Origin: Methylococcaceae bacterium
GTDB taxonomy: Bacteria; Pseudomonadota; Gammaproteobacteria; Methylococcales; Methylomonadaceae
Length of the DNA stretch: 43,508 nucleotides
Assembly: GCA_021647145.1 (NCBI GenBank)
Contig: JAKIVF010000012.1
Location: forward strand, 1-43,508
Direction: 5' to 3'
This document shows positions 36,301 through 43,508 of the stretch, in pieces. The stretch's first letter is position 1. Each line of letters opens with the position of its first letter. A program made the translations under genes and the position numbers. Below the pieces are notes generated by a model. The model saw only the letters and a list, made by a program, of their open reading frames with translations, made no database searches and was not told where the DNA came from.

Positions 36301-36846
36301 TTCATGGTAAAGCAACCCCATCAAAATAAAAGCTGGAATCAATAAGGCAAATGCCATGCTTGCTAACTTCTGACCAAAGGACATTTTTTTTACAAAATTT
36401 AACTTATCTAACAGCCCTGCCTTTTCAAAAGAGACTTCTTTTTTTCTGATTTTTTCATAGAGTGCCTCTGCATCCCTTACTTGCTCTCTAGAAGGTGAAT
36501 ACCGGCAAGACATAATAGTATCCAACCGCCCATTTTTATAAATAGGAGTGACATTTGCTTCTACCCAGTAATAATCACCGTTTTTACATCTATTTTTGAC
36601 AAGACCAACCCAGGGATCTCCTTTTTTAACCGTTTTCCATAAATCTGCAAAAGCTTCAGGCGGCATATCTGGATGGCGAACAATGTTATGGTTTTTACCC
36701 ACTAACTCAGATTCTCTATAGCCACTAATATCAACAAAATCTTCATTCGCTTTAATAATGATTCCTTTTGCATTAGTCTCTGTTACCAAAATGGTTCCAT
36801 CTTTCATCTGAACTTCATGATCAGTGACGGGCATATTAACTTTCAT
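33313..36846 (-). CDS. Large chemoreceptor: PAS-TM-sensor-TM-HAMP-PAS-MCP-CZB
   Basis: This 1177-residue receptor starts with an Aer-like PAS domain (about 15-120; NHNIVRHPDMPPEAF, CKNGDYYWVEANVTPI), which in relatives binds FAD and reports redox state. A membrane segment (about 157-180), a helical external domain (to about 460) and a second membrane segment (about 460-485) follow. Next come HAMP, a second PAS (about 545-665), another HAMP-like stretch, and the methyl-accepting signalling hairpin (EIAFQTNLLALNASVEAARA). A C-terminal zinc-binding CZB domain (KHLAWKVRL, HRDCDLGKW, LHTEMHGN) ends before a flexible tail closing with DDEWEDF, similar to the NWETF pentapeptide that docks CheR and CheB. 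It lies between two cheW genes. The ligand is unknown; oxygen or redox sensing is likely from the first PAS. Confidence 0.9.
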   Translation of the reverse strand: MKVNMPVTDHEVQMKDGTILVTETNAKGIIIKANEDFVDISGYRESELVGKNHNIVRHPDMPPEAFADLWKTVKKGDPWVGLVKNRCKNGDYYWVEANVTPIYKNGRLDTIMSCRYSPSREQVRDAEALYEKIRKKEVSFEKAGLLDKLNFVKKMSFGQKLASMAFALLIPAFILMGLLYHEENKDIDFAEKEIIGSEYLVPLKKFLLHTAEHRGLINVYLNAGSADTGAILQARSRINSDIEAIDEMDGVYNDVLNSSQSWQKIKKSWVQLEGQSLNLSAKQSFSQHTALLNNVLSLFVQVGDSSNLILDPDLDSFYLMDMQVIRLPELMKILGELRGFGAGLAGKSSLSQAQLIRLVTLEGKANDLLLAILHDVDTAVAKNETLEAVLIEKKTSLSIGVKEFLIAIRQLMEQPEMTSAQQLFGQGTASIALASTLYDVIAPNLKTLLENRVSGFKTEMYSSLIGIILLIAFVSFFGYLLLRYFKKQISVISNTFYQLTDGEFRNKLDLSAPDELGDVIRSLQAVQVKMNVDLAEAREHAIAGQRIKQALDTVESCVMVANNNLEIIYMNETVKEMFKNAEVEIQQQLPKFKADELLGTNIDVFHKNPAHQRGMLEKLNTTFRSTLMIGGRHLDIVANPVTTENGEKVGIVVEWLDRTQEVKIEEEIEAIVENIKIGNLKTRIEIADKEGFFEKLSTGINDLTENIEHVFSDINSSMKSMANGNLSNRIDSHYQGAYLECKNNINTSMDKIAGIVAQVNDSAEFINNSAQEIASGNNNLSNRVEQQAANLEETASSMEELTSTVKNNADNAQQANQVATSARQLAEKGGAIVSSAVSAMEEINDSSNKIAEIIGVIDEIAFQTNLLALNASVEAARAGEQGRGFSVVATEVRNLAQRSATAAKESKELIQTSLQKVRSGTEYVNETGGSLNEIVTGVKKVGDIVAEIAAASVEQSQGIEQVNQAVSQMDEITQQNAALAEEASASSVAMSDQSTSMSQLLSFFTVSGGGSSHVHQHASTSGSGSLDFSLAKSKHLAWKVRLRGFLDGSEALSLDQAVSHRDCDLGKWLYSSGLAEHSHLPAMKELEKLHTEMHGNVQSCITHKNQNNEQAATQDYNAVASLSDKIVGLLSEIEQSVSGNNASTPQPIVKPAPQQVVSQPSYTTTSSSGSDDEWEDF

Positions 36847-36887
36847 TATTTAACTCCTTACCTATCAGGAATACTTTGTTGTTTGTT

Positions 36888-37406
36888 TTAACTTTCATCT
36901 TCATCACCCAGGTCATCTAATTTTAATAATTTTTCAACATCCAGTATCATCACCATTCGGTCATTCACTGACGCTAAACCATTGATGAATTCTGTACTAA
37001 CTTTGGTTCCAAAATTGGGAGCATCCTGTATGGTTTTTTTATCTACATCTATCACATCAGAAACCGAATCTACTACAACACCCATAACTCGAGCTTGTCC
37101 TTCTTTGGTTTGCATTTGTAAAACCACCACCACAGTCAAAGGCGAGTATTCTAAATGACCCAGTCCAAATCGTTCTCTTAAATCAATAATTGGAACAATC
37201 GCCCCTCTTAAGTTAACCACACCTTTTTCATAATCTGGAACATTCGGTATTCTTGATACCGGCTCCCAACTACGAATTTCTTGAACGCTCAGAATATCTA
37301 CACCATATTCCTCATCACCTAAGGTAAAACTTAAAAACTGAACAAGATTTTCTATTTTCTTTTCTTCAGCTTCTTCATTCTCAATTTGCTTAGCTTCTTC
37401 TGCCAT
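36888..37406 (-). CDS. cheW: CheW coupling protein (second paralogue)
   Basis: The 172-residue CheW has an acidic N-terminal extension (MAEEAKQIENEEAEEKKIEN), then the domain core with FLSFTLGDEEYGVDILSV, EIRSWEPVSRIPNVPDY, GVVNLRGAIVPIIDLR and VVVDSVSDVIDV. The C-terminus is acidic (LDDLGDEDES). It lies 7 bp after cheA, which points to the standard CheA-CheW core complex, while the other copy is tied to parA. Confidence 0.95.
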   Translation of the reverse strand: MAEEAKQIENEEAEEKKIENLVQFLSFTLGDEEYGVDILSVQEIRSWEPVSRIPNVPDYEKGVVNLRGAIVPIIDLRERFGLGHLEYSPLTVVVVLQMQTKEGQARVMGVVVDSVSDVIDVDKKTIQDAPNFGTKVSTEFINGLASVNDRMVMILDVEKLLKLDDLGDEDES

Positions 37407-37413
37407 AATCTTG

Positions 37414-39456
37414 TTATTGATTTGATAATCGTACTAAACCCGGGATATCTAAAATCAGCGCAACTGAACCATCACCCAAAATTGTTGCCCCTGATACTCC
37501 CTCAATTTTTCTATAATTTGCTTCTAGTGATTTAATAACCACTTGCTGTTGCCCTAATAAATCATCAATAAATAATCCACAACGCATTCCTTGTCCATCA
37601 ACAACTACAACAAGTCCTTCTGTTAATTTTGTGGCTTCTGTTTTTATATCAAAAATTTCATGCATTCTGACTATCGGCAGATATTCATCCCGTAACCGAA
37701 AGGTCTCCCCCTTACCTGCAACACGATTGATCATTTCTTCAGTGACATTAACGGATTCTAATATCGCACCCAATGGAATGATGAAACGCTCACCTCCTAC
37801 AGCAATAGATTGTCCATCTAATATAGCCAATGTAAGTGGTAGATGAATGGCAATTGTTGAGCCTTTACCTAGCTCAGAACTAATTTCTATATTTCCACCT
37901 AGTGATTGGATGTTTCTTCTTACAACATCCATTCCTACGCCACGTCCTGAAACATCAGTTAGTTTTTCTGCGGTAGAAAAACCAGCCATAAAAATAAGTT
38001 CAAAAATCTGTTTATCCGTTAAAACGGCATCTTCTTCAATCAAACCTTTTTCTATCGCTTTAGCTTTTAGAACCTCTTTATTTAAGCCCTTTCCATCGTC
38101 TCTAACTTCAATAACGATATTCCCACCACGATGGTAAGCTTCTAATGTTATAGTCCCTGTTTCAGGTTTTCCTATTGCAACACGGTCTGCTGGCATTTCT
38201 ATCCCGTGATCCAGGCTATTTCTGACTAAATGAACTAAAGGATCACTTAATAGTTCTACGACTGTTTTATCGACTTCTGTATTTTCGCCAATTAACACCA
38301 GCTCTATTTTCTTATCCAGTTTAGTGCTTAGATCATGAACTAATCGTGGAAATCGACTAAAAACAAAATTAATCGGCAACATCCTGATGTTCATCACACT
38401 TTCTTGTAATTCTCGGGTGTGTCGCTCTAGTTGCGATAACCCATTTGTAAGTTGATCTAATTTATTCAATTCAAAATTCTCGCCCACTAGGCTTAACATT
38501 GATTGAGTAATGACTAGTTCTCCTACCATATTAATTAAAGTATCAATTTTTCCAGTATCAACCCTGATAGAACTAGATGTCTTAGCGGCTGGTTTCGTAG
38601 ATTCTTTAGCTTTTTTCTTGGCTTTTGGTTTTGTCGATATTGCGATTGTATTTTCTTTTTCTGACTCTGCTTGACTAGGTAATTCTACAGCCTCAATTTG
38701 TGGCTGAGAAACAACAGGAGCTTCTATTGACTGATCTGATATAGTTTGAATAGACAAATCACAATCATCCTCGACCCAATCAAAAATATCATCAATTTCT
38801 TGCTCTTGAATATTACCAACAAGTTCTAACTTCCAGGATAAGTGACATTCTTCTGGATCCAACTCATAAAAGTCAGGTACACCTTGTAAATCGACAGTAG
38901 TTTTTAAATTTCCCAAGCTCGATAGTTCACGAAACATTCTAACCGGATCATTACCAGTCTTAAGCAAATGAGAATGTGGGCTAAATGCAATCTGCCAACC
39001 TTGTTCGCTGATTACCTCAACAGGGCTTTCTTTTACTATTTCTTCAGTTACCTGAGGCTCAGAGGAACTTCCATTAAGCTCAACTTCTAGTGCTTTTTGA
39101 TATTCTGATACTCTTGCTGTGTCAACATCCTCTCCATCTTGAATGGCTGTCAACATTTCTTTAAGACAATCCACAGAGCCTAAAAGAACATCAATTGCTA
39201 CTTGAGTGACTTGTCTACGCCCATCTCGCATTTCATCAAGTAAGGTTTCCATAACATGGGTGAAGTCTGAAACTGAGGTAAACCCAAATGTTCCACTTCC
39301 GCCTTTTATTGAGTGTGCTGCTCTAAAGATAGTATTAATATCCTCTTCATCAACATCCCCCATATCAAGGTTTAATAACCCAGTTTCCATTATATCTAGG
39401 CCTTCGAAACTTTCTTCAAAAAAGACCTGATGAAACTGTTCCATATCAATAGACAT
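37414..39456 (-). CDS. cheA: Chemotaxis histidine kinase CheA
   Basis: CheA passes phosphate from receptors to CheY and CheB. The 680-residue protein has an Hpt domain with the phosphohistidine H48 in RAAHSIKGGSGTFGF and a P2-like region (about 150-250). A lysine-rich linker (PKAKKKAKESTKP) and dimerisation helices (DTLINMVGELVITQSML) follow. The ATP-binding domain shows the N box VRNSLDHGIE, G1 EVRDDGKGL and G2 DVSGRGVGMDVV. The CheW-like regulatory domain is at the end. It follows cheY by 34 bp. Confidence 0.97.
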   Translation of the reverse strand: MSIDMEQFHQVFFEESFEGLDIMETGLLNLDMGDVDEEDINTIFRAAHSIKGGSGTFGFTSVSDFTHVMETLLDEMRDGRRQVTQVAIDVLLGSVDCLKEMLTAIQDGEDVDTARVSEYQKALEVELNGSSSEPQVTEEIVKESPVEVISEQGWQIAFSPHSHLLKTGNDPVRMFRELSSLGNLKTTVDLQGVPDFYELDPEECHLSWKLELVGNIQEQEIDDIFDWVEDDCDLSIQTISDQSIEAPVVSQPQIEAVELPSQAESEKENTIAISTKPKAKKKAKESTKPAAKTSSSIRVDTGKIDTLINMVGELVITQSMLSLVGENFELNKLDQLTNGLSQLERHTRELQESVMNIRMLPINFVFSRFPRLVHDLSTKLDKKIELVLIGENTEVDKTVVELLSDPLVHLVRNSLDHGIEMPADRVAIGKPETGTITLEAYHRGGNIVIEVRDDGKGLNKEVLKAKAIEKGLIEEDAVLTDKQIFELIFMAGFSTAEKLTDVSGRGVGMDVVRRNIQSLGGNIEISSELGKGSTIAIHLPLTLAILDGQSIAVGGERFIIPLGAILESVNVTEEMINRVAGKGETFRLRDEYLPIVRMHEIFDIKTEATKLTEGLVVVVDGQGMRCGLFIDDLLGQQQVVIKSLEANYRKIEGVSGATILGDGSVALILDIPGLVRLSNQ

Positions 39457-39490
39457 AGACCTTCCTACTCATCAATGTTTTGTTTAGCGG

Positions 39491-39853
39491 CTAACCCAAG
39501 ACTTTTTTAATTGTTTTTAACAATTGGTCAGGATTAAAAGGTTTGACTATCCAGCCTGTTGCACCAGCGGCTTTACCGGCCTGTTTTTTATCCATACCAG
39601 ATTCAGTTGTTAGCATCAGCATTGGGATAAATTTAAAATCCGGTAGCGCTCGTAAGTCTTTTATTAATGTAATACCATCTTTATTTGGCATATTTACATC
39701 GGTCACCACGCAATCAAATTTTTGTGTTTTCGCCTTATTTAATGCATCAACACCATCAACTGCTTCAACTACCGTATATCCGGCACCTTTTAAAGTAAAC
39801 GATACCATTTGTCTCATTGATGCTGAATCATCAACTGCAAGTATAGTTGCCAC
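39491..39853 (-). CDS. cheY: Chemotaxis response regulator CheY
   Basis: This 120-residue single receiver domain has the acidic pocket D8-D9 (AVDDSASM), the phosphoacceptor D52 (VTDVNMP), T82/T83 (MLTTESG) and K104 (VKPFNP). It is the first gene of the chemotaxis locus. The start is a GTG at 39853 preceded by a strong AGGAG ribosome site. A C-terminal CheZ-like phosphatase gene is not seen nearby. Whether it drives flagella or pili cannot be told, because no motility genes are in the window. Confidence 0.95.
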   Translation of the reverse strand: MATILAVDDSASMRQMVSFTLKGAGYTVVEAVDGVDALNKAKTQKFDCVVTDVNMPNKDGITLIKDLRALPDFKFIPMLMLTTESGMDKKQAGKAAGATGWIVKPFNPDQLLKTIKKVLG

Positions 39854-39973
39854 TGTTTTCTCCTAAAAAAATCTATTAAACCAACAAAACTATATTTCAA
39901 ATATGAAACTTAATTTTAAGTGTAGTAGAAAAAGATTTTTTTATTGCTTACTCTATGGTGGAATTGTGAAATG

Positions 39974-40026
39974 TTTACTATGGTTTATAAGATAATAAAG
40001 AAAAGTTCTTTAAAAACCATAGTAAA
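39974..40026. repeat. Nested inverted repeats upstream of cheY
   Basis: The 309-bp gap between ispF and cheY holds a perfect 13-bp inverted repeat, TTTACTATGGTTT (39974-39986) and its exact inverse (40014-40026). Inside it is a second perfect one, TAAAGAA-aag-TTCTTTA (39996-40012). No T run follows on either strand, so it is not an ordinary terminator. An operator or a processed RNA structure ahead of the chemotaxis operon is possible. A clear cheY promoter was not found. Confidence 0.75.
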
Positions 40027-40142
40027 AGCATTGAAATATAGTTAAACTTGAAAAAAAAAGAGAAATAATATATTTAAAGAATTGTGATAAATCTACTATT
40101 TTTTGAGGAAAAAGGAAGATGATACATCTTAGAACATCTCTG

Positions 40143-40177
40143 TTAATTGAAAAATATTTTAGCTATTTTTCAATTAA
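40143..40177 (-). terminator. AT-rich hairpin overlapping the ispF stop codon
   Basis: A perfect 14-bp inverted repeat, TTAATTGAAAAATA (40143-40156) and its inverse (40164-40177), with a 7-base loop, spans the last codons (LIEK) and TAG stop of ispF. It lacks a following U run, so its strength as a terminator is uncertain, but it marks the end of the kdsA-eno-ftsB-ispD-ispF unit. Confidence 0.55.
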
Positions 40178-40636
40178 AACGATAGCCTGTACAGCAATTC
40201 CCTCTTTACGACCTTCAAAACCAAGTTTTTCCGTAGTCGTAGCTTTTACATTGATACAATCAATATCAACGGATAAGTCTTTGGCAATATTTGTACACAT
40301 TGCGACAATATGGGGAGCCATTTTTGGAGCTTGAGCAATAATTGTTATATCCGCATTAACCAGGTCATATCCCTTTTCTTTCACAATATTGTATACGTAG
40401 CGTAATAAAACACGACTATCAGCCCCTTTAAACTCAGGGTCTGTATCAGGAAAATGTTTACCAATATCACCTAATGCTGCTGCACCTAATAATGCATCGC
40501 AGAGAGCATGTAGAACCACATCACCATCAGAATGTGCTTCTAAACCTTTTTCATAATCAATGGTTACGCCTCCAAGAATAACTTTCCCTTCATCTATAAA
40601 TCGGTGGACATCATAGCCTTGACCAATTCTAATCAT
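40163..40636 (-). CDS. ispF: 2-C-methyl-D-erythritol 2,4-cyclodiphosphate synthase
   Basis: IspF closes the ring to MEcPP, the fifth step of the MEP isoprenoid pathway. The 157-residue protein has the zinc ligands D8 and H10 (GQGYDVHRF) and H42 region (GLEAHSDGDVVLHALCDA), DIGKHFPDTDP, and the C-terminal signature VKATTTEKLGFEGRKEGIAVQA. Its ATG overlaps the ispD stop (ATGA), the usual pairing. The last codons lie in the 14-bp hairpin described separately. Confidence 0.97.
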   Translation of the reverse strand: MIRIGQGYDVHRFIDEGKVILGGVTIDYEKGLEAHSDGDVVLHALCDALLGAAALGDIGKHFPDTDPEFKGADSRVLLRYVYNIVKEKGYDLVNADITIIAQAPKMAPHIVAMCTNIAKDLSVDIDCINVKATTTEKLGFEGRKEGIAVQAIVLIEK

Positions 40637-41328
40637 TTTTGCTGCTCCATATAAAATTGTGCGAGTTCTAAATCTTCTGGGCGAGTAATTTTTATATTAT
40701 CGGACCGTCCCTCAACGATTTTAGGGTTTAATCTTATTAATTCTAAAGCACTAGCTTCATCAGTAATATCTGGATTCCCCTCTGCGAATTCTAGTGCTTG
40801 TTTTAATAACCCATAACGAAACATTTGTGGTGTTAATGCTCTCCAAATCTTACTTCTATCAATGGTTTTAGTGATTTCCATATCGTTGACCTGTTTTAAA
40901 GTATCATGTGATGATAAAGCTAAAATACCACCTACTTCATCCTTATGTAAGGTCTCAATAAGGTGGTGAATATCCGAGCAGGTTAAACAAGGACGAGCAG
41001 CATCATGTACTAATACCCAATCTGTATCAGCTGCTTTATTCCTTAACGATTTTAACGCTGACAGTACAGAATCAGCCCTTTCTTTTCCACCTGCTGCTGT
41101 AATTATAAGGGGGTGACTAGAAACATCCAGCGTTGGCCAGTAAGGGTCTTCTTTTGAAATAGCAACAGCGACTGCTAAAAAAACATTAGCTTGTAATAAC
41201 TGAGTCAGAGTCTGTTCTATTACTGTTTTACCAGCAAGAGGGAGGTATTGTTTTGGCCTGTCTGCTTGCATTCTTTTACCAACGCCAGCAGCGGGAACTA
41301 CAGCCCAAATATTGTCGGACATTGCCAT
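40633..41328 (-). CDS. ispD: 2-C-methyl-D-erythritol 4-phosphate cytidylyltransferase
   Basis: IspD joins MEP with CTP to form CDP-ME, the third step of the MEP pathway. The 231-residue protein has the nucleotide loop VPAAGVGKRMQADRPKQY (about 10-27), VLVHDAARPCL, and GGILALSSHDTLKQV, with ITRPEDLELA at the end. A second ATG two codons in (MSDNIW) is an alternative start. It sits 45 bp after ftsB and overlaps ispF. Confidence 0.96.
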   Translation of the reverse strand: MAMSDNIWAVVPAAGVGKRMQADRPKQYLPLAGKTVIEQTLTQLLQANVFLAVAVAISKEDPYWPTLDVSSHPLIITAAGGKERADSVLSALKSLRNKAADTDWVLVHDAARPCLTCSDIHHLIETLHKDEVGGILALSSHDTLKQVNDMEITKTIDRSKIWRALTPQMFRYGLLKQALEFAEGNPDITDEASALELIRLNPKIVEGRSDNIKITRPEDLELAQFYMEQQK

Positions 41329-41373
41329 AAGAGTATTTTTAAGAGGTTTAGCTAAGACAAATCTTCTAAATAT

Positions 41374-41652
41374 TTATTCAATAACTTGAAAAAAAGTTTC
41401 ATTTTCTTTAATCATCCCTAATTCATAACGTGCTCGTTCCTCAATTGCATCACCGCCTTTCCTTAAATCTAACACTTCAGCATATAAAGCTTCATTACGC
41501 TCTTTTTTTTCTTTAACGTCTTCTGCCAATAATTCTAATCGCTGTTGATATTCTTTAACTTGATGAACATTACCGTCACCAAACCACAAACGATATTGTA
41601 GTTGAATAATAAGTAATACTAACACTGCAAATAAAATTTTGACAAAACTCAC
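41374..41652 (-). CDS. ftsB: Cell division protein FtsB
   Basis: FtsB is a small inner-membrane protein of the divisome that forms a complex with FtsL and FtsQ. The 92-residue protein has one membrane segment (about 4-20, VKILFAVLVLLIIQLQY) followed by RLWFGDGN and a periplasmic coiled coil (KEYQQRLELLAEDVKEKKERN). It ends with the conserved EERARYELGMIKENETFFQ. It lies between eno and ispD, the standard gammaproteobacterial place. Confidence 0.95.
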   Translation of the reverse strand: MSFVKILFAVLVLLIIQLQYRLWFGDGNVHQVKEYQQRLELLAEDVKEKKERNEALYAEVLDLRKGGDAIEERARYELGMIKENETFFQVIE

Positions 41653-41751
41653 TATTTTTCTCGCCTTTATTCAATAAGCCAACTTTTTCTTTGCTTTATA
41701 AATTGTTGAAATAGCGAAATTTTTTCCGCTATTCCAAGCTAGATTCCCTTT

Positions 41752-43032
41752 CTAAAGCATTTTAAAAGCACTACGCCCAGCATAAGTAGCTGAATCCCCT
41801 AGCTCATCTTCAATTTTCATTAAACGGTTATATTTAGCGATACGATCAGACCGACTCAAAGAACCTGTTTTGATTTGACCTGTCCCTGTAGCAACGACTA
41901 AATCAGCAATGGTTGTGTCTTCTGTTTCACCTGAACGATGTGATACAACTGCACTGTAACCCGCTTCAGATGCTTTATTAATTGCTTCTAAAGTTTCAGT
42001 TAATGTACCAATTTGATTGACTTTAATTAGAATTGAGTTGGCGATACCTTTATCAATCCCTTCTTGTAAAATAGCTGGGTTTGTTACAAATAAATCATCA
42101 CCTACCAATTGGATTTTTCCTGCTAATTTTTCGGTTTGAACTTTCCAACCGTCCCAGTCATTTTCATCCAACCCATCTTCAATCGAAATAATAGGGTATT
42201 TTTCTACCCAGTCTACGAAGAAATCCGTCATTTCATCAGACGTTAAACTTTTTCCTTCCGCATCTAATACATATTTGCCATCTTTATAGTATTCTGAAGC
42301 CGCTGCATCCATACCCAAGTAAATATCTTCACCTGCTTTATAGCCAGCTAATTCGATTGCTTCTAAAATGACCTCAATCGCTTCTTCATTTGAAGAAAGG
42401 TTAGGAGCAAACCCACCTTCATCTCCAACAGTAGTTGCTAACCCTTTACCTTTTAGTACTTTAGCCAGGTTATGAAATACTTCTGCACCATAACGGATCG
42501 CTTCACGAAATGTAGGCGCGCCAACAGGTAAAATCATAAACTCTTGTAAATCAACACTGTTATCAGCATGTGACCCGCCATTAATGATATTCATCATCGG
42601 CACTGGCAGTACGAATTGACCACTAGTGTTTAAATAGCGATATAAAGGAATACCACCCTCTTTTGCTGCAGCATGGGCAGCAGCCATAGAAACACCTAAA
42701 ATAGCATTAGCACCTAAAGTTGCTTTGTTGTGAGTTCCATCCAAGTCAATCATTTTTTGATCTAGTGCTTTTTGGTCAGTTGCATCCATACCAATAACAG
42801 CATCACGAATCTTTGTATTTACGTTAGCGACAGCTTTTAAAACACCTTTGCCCAAATAACGTGATTTATCTCCATCACGTAATTCAATTGCTTCTCGCTC
42901 TCCAGTAGAAGCTCCAGAAGGTACCATTGCACTACCTACAACACCTGAAGCTAGAATAACTTCTACTTCTACGGTTGGGTTTCCACGTGAATCAAGCACT
43001 TCGCTTGCTTTTATATCTACTATTTCTGCCAT
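41752..43032 (-). CDS. eno: Enolase
   Basis: Enolase interconverts 2-phosphoglycerate and phosphoenolpyruvate, and in many gammaproteobacteria joins the RNA degradosome. The 426-residue protein has SGASTGEREA, the metal/catalytic region TVGDEGGFAPN, VGDDLFVTNP, the catalytic lysine in SILIKVNQIGTLTE (about 341) and the signature VVSHRSGETEDTTIADLVV. Length is normal. It follows kdsA by 8 bp. The 99-bp gap to ftsB holds a weak stem, AATAGCG/CGCTATT, with no T run. Confidence 0.98.
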   Translation of the reverse strand: MAEIVDIKASEVLDSRGNPTVEVEVILASGVVGSAMVPSGASTGEREAIELRDGDKSRYLGKGVLKAVANVNTKIRDAVIGMDATDQKALDQKMIDLDGTHNKATLGANAILGVSMAAAHAAAKEGGIPLYRYLNTSGQFVLPVPMMNIINGGSHADNSVDLQEFMILPVGAPTFREAIRYGAEVFHNLAKVLKGKGLATTVGDEGGFAPNLSSNEEAIEVILEAIELAGYKAGEDIYLGMDAAASEYYKDGKYVLDAEGKSLTSDEMTDFFVDWVEKYPIISIEDGLDENDWDGWKVQTEKLAGKIQLVGDDLFVTNPAILQEGIDKGIANSILIKVNQIGTLTETLEAINKASEAGYSAVVSHRSGETEDTTIADLVVATGTGQIKTGSLSRSDRIAKYNRLMKIEDELGDSATYAGRSAFKML

Positions 43033-43040
43033 TTTTTCCT

Positions 43041-43508
43041 CTATAAAGTTGTTTCTATCAAGCTATTTGCTTTAACAGCTTGGTCGATGGTTATTAAAGT
43101 TTCTAATAATTCTTTCATTCTATGTAATGGCCATGAGTTTGGTCCATCACTTAATGCTTCTTCCGGTTTTGGATGGGTTTCCATAAATAATCCTGAAATA
43201 CCAACAGCAACTGCCGCTCTAGCTAATATGGGAACATGTTCTCGTTGTCCATCTGAACAAGTCCCTTTACCACCAGGTAATTGTACTGAATGGGTTGCAT
43301 CAAATACTATTGGACAGTCCGTTTTTCGCATTTCAGCAAGAGACCGCATATCTGAAACCAAATTATTATAGCCGAATGATGCACCTCGTTCACAGACCAT
43401 AATTTGATCATTACCTGTAGCTTTGGCTTTAGCTGCGACATGAACCATATCCCAAGGAGCTAAAAACTGGCCTTTTTTAATATTAACAGGAATTCCCTGC
43501 TTAGCGAC
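43041..43508 (-). CDS. kdsA: 3-deoxy-D-manno-octulosonate 8-phosphate synthase (3' part)
   Basis: KdsA condenses phosphoenolpyruvate with arabinose 5-phosphate to make the Kdo precursor of lipopolysaccharide. Only the last 156 codons are in the window, the gene entering from the right edge. The frame reads VAKQGIPVNIKKGQFLAPWD, then CERGASFGYNNLV, VFDATHSVQLPGGKG and LFMETHPKPEEALSDGPN, all family hallmarks. The internal ATG at 43448 is not the start. It heads the visible kdsA-eno-ftsB-ispD-ispF group. Confidence 0.96.
   Translation of the reverse strand, partial: VAKQGIPVNIKKGQFLAPWDMVHVAAKAKATGNDQIMVCERGASFGYNNLVSDMRSLAEMRKTDCPIVFDATHSVQLPGGKGTCSDGQREHVPILARAAVAVGISGLFMETHPKPEEALSDGPNSWPLHRMKELLETLITIDQAVKANSLIETTL

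Overview
The window is AT-rich DNA from a gammaproteobacterium. Three things point there: the order rpsB-tsf-pyrH-frr-uppS-cdsA-dxr-rseP, the kdsA-eno-ftsB-ispD-ispF block, and a UbiF-like quinone hydroxylase. The gene set and the CheW-ParA-STAS chemotaxis layout would fit an AT-rich methanotroph-like lineage (Methylococcales or a relative), but nothing here fixes the genus. 

Layout. Positions 1-5.9 kb are a decaying accessory patch. It holds the tail of an insertion sequence, a truncated and frameshifted secreted-protein remnant, an AsmA/YdbH-like envelope protein, a 183-bp MITE whose ends match the first insertion sequence, a radical SAM/SPASM gene split by a frameshift at an A8 run, and a dead DDE-integrase-type insertion sequence with three lesions. 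From 5.9 to 8.3 kb lie cysM, rnpB (RNase P RNA, minus strand) and dsbC. The rnpB gene carries a perfect twelve-copy TTTA microsatellite exactly where the P3 helix should be. From 8.4 to 15.9 kb runs the minus-strand translation/isoprenoid/envelope operon from rpsB to rseP, with a structured rpsB leader and a terminator-like attenuator between rpsB and tsf. Divergent from it are map and glnD (plus strand). Then come a minus-strand ubiF-like gene, a 0.74-kb gap with a plus-strand terminator and no gene (possible small RNA), a TonB-dependent receptor, a MOSC protein and glnS. REP-like palindromes flank glnS.

From 27.1 to 39.9 kb a single minus-strand chemotaxis locus reads cheY-cheA-cheW-MCP(1177 aa)-cheW-parA-STAS-cheR-cheD-cheB-MCP(399 aa)-STAS. 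It encodes a full phosphorelay plus the CheR/CheB/CheD adaptation enzymes. It adds a ParA ATPase, probably for placing the array, and two STAS proteins. The large receptor ends in an xWxxF tail like the CheR/CheB docking pentapeptide. The small receptor and CheD both end in EIELF. The window closes with ispF, ispD, ftsB, eno and the 3' part of kdsA on the minus strand.

The observations most worth a second look are the microsatellite that replaces P3 of RNase P RNA, the shared EIELF tails, the domain-rich receptor with the ParA/STAS pair, the A8 frameshift in the radical SAM gene, the IS/MITE pair, and the orphan terminator near 21.67 kb.
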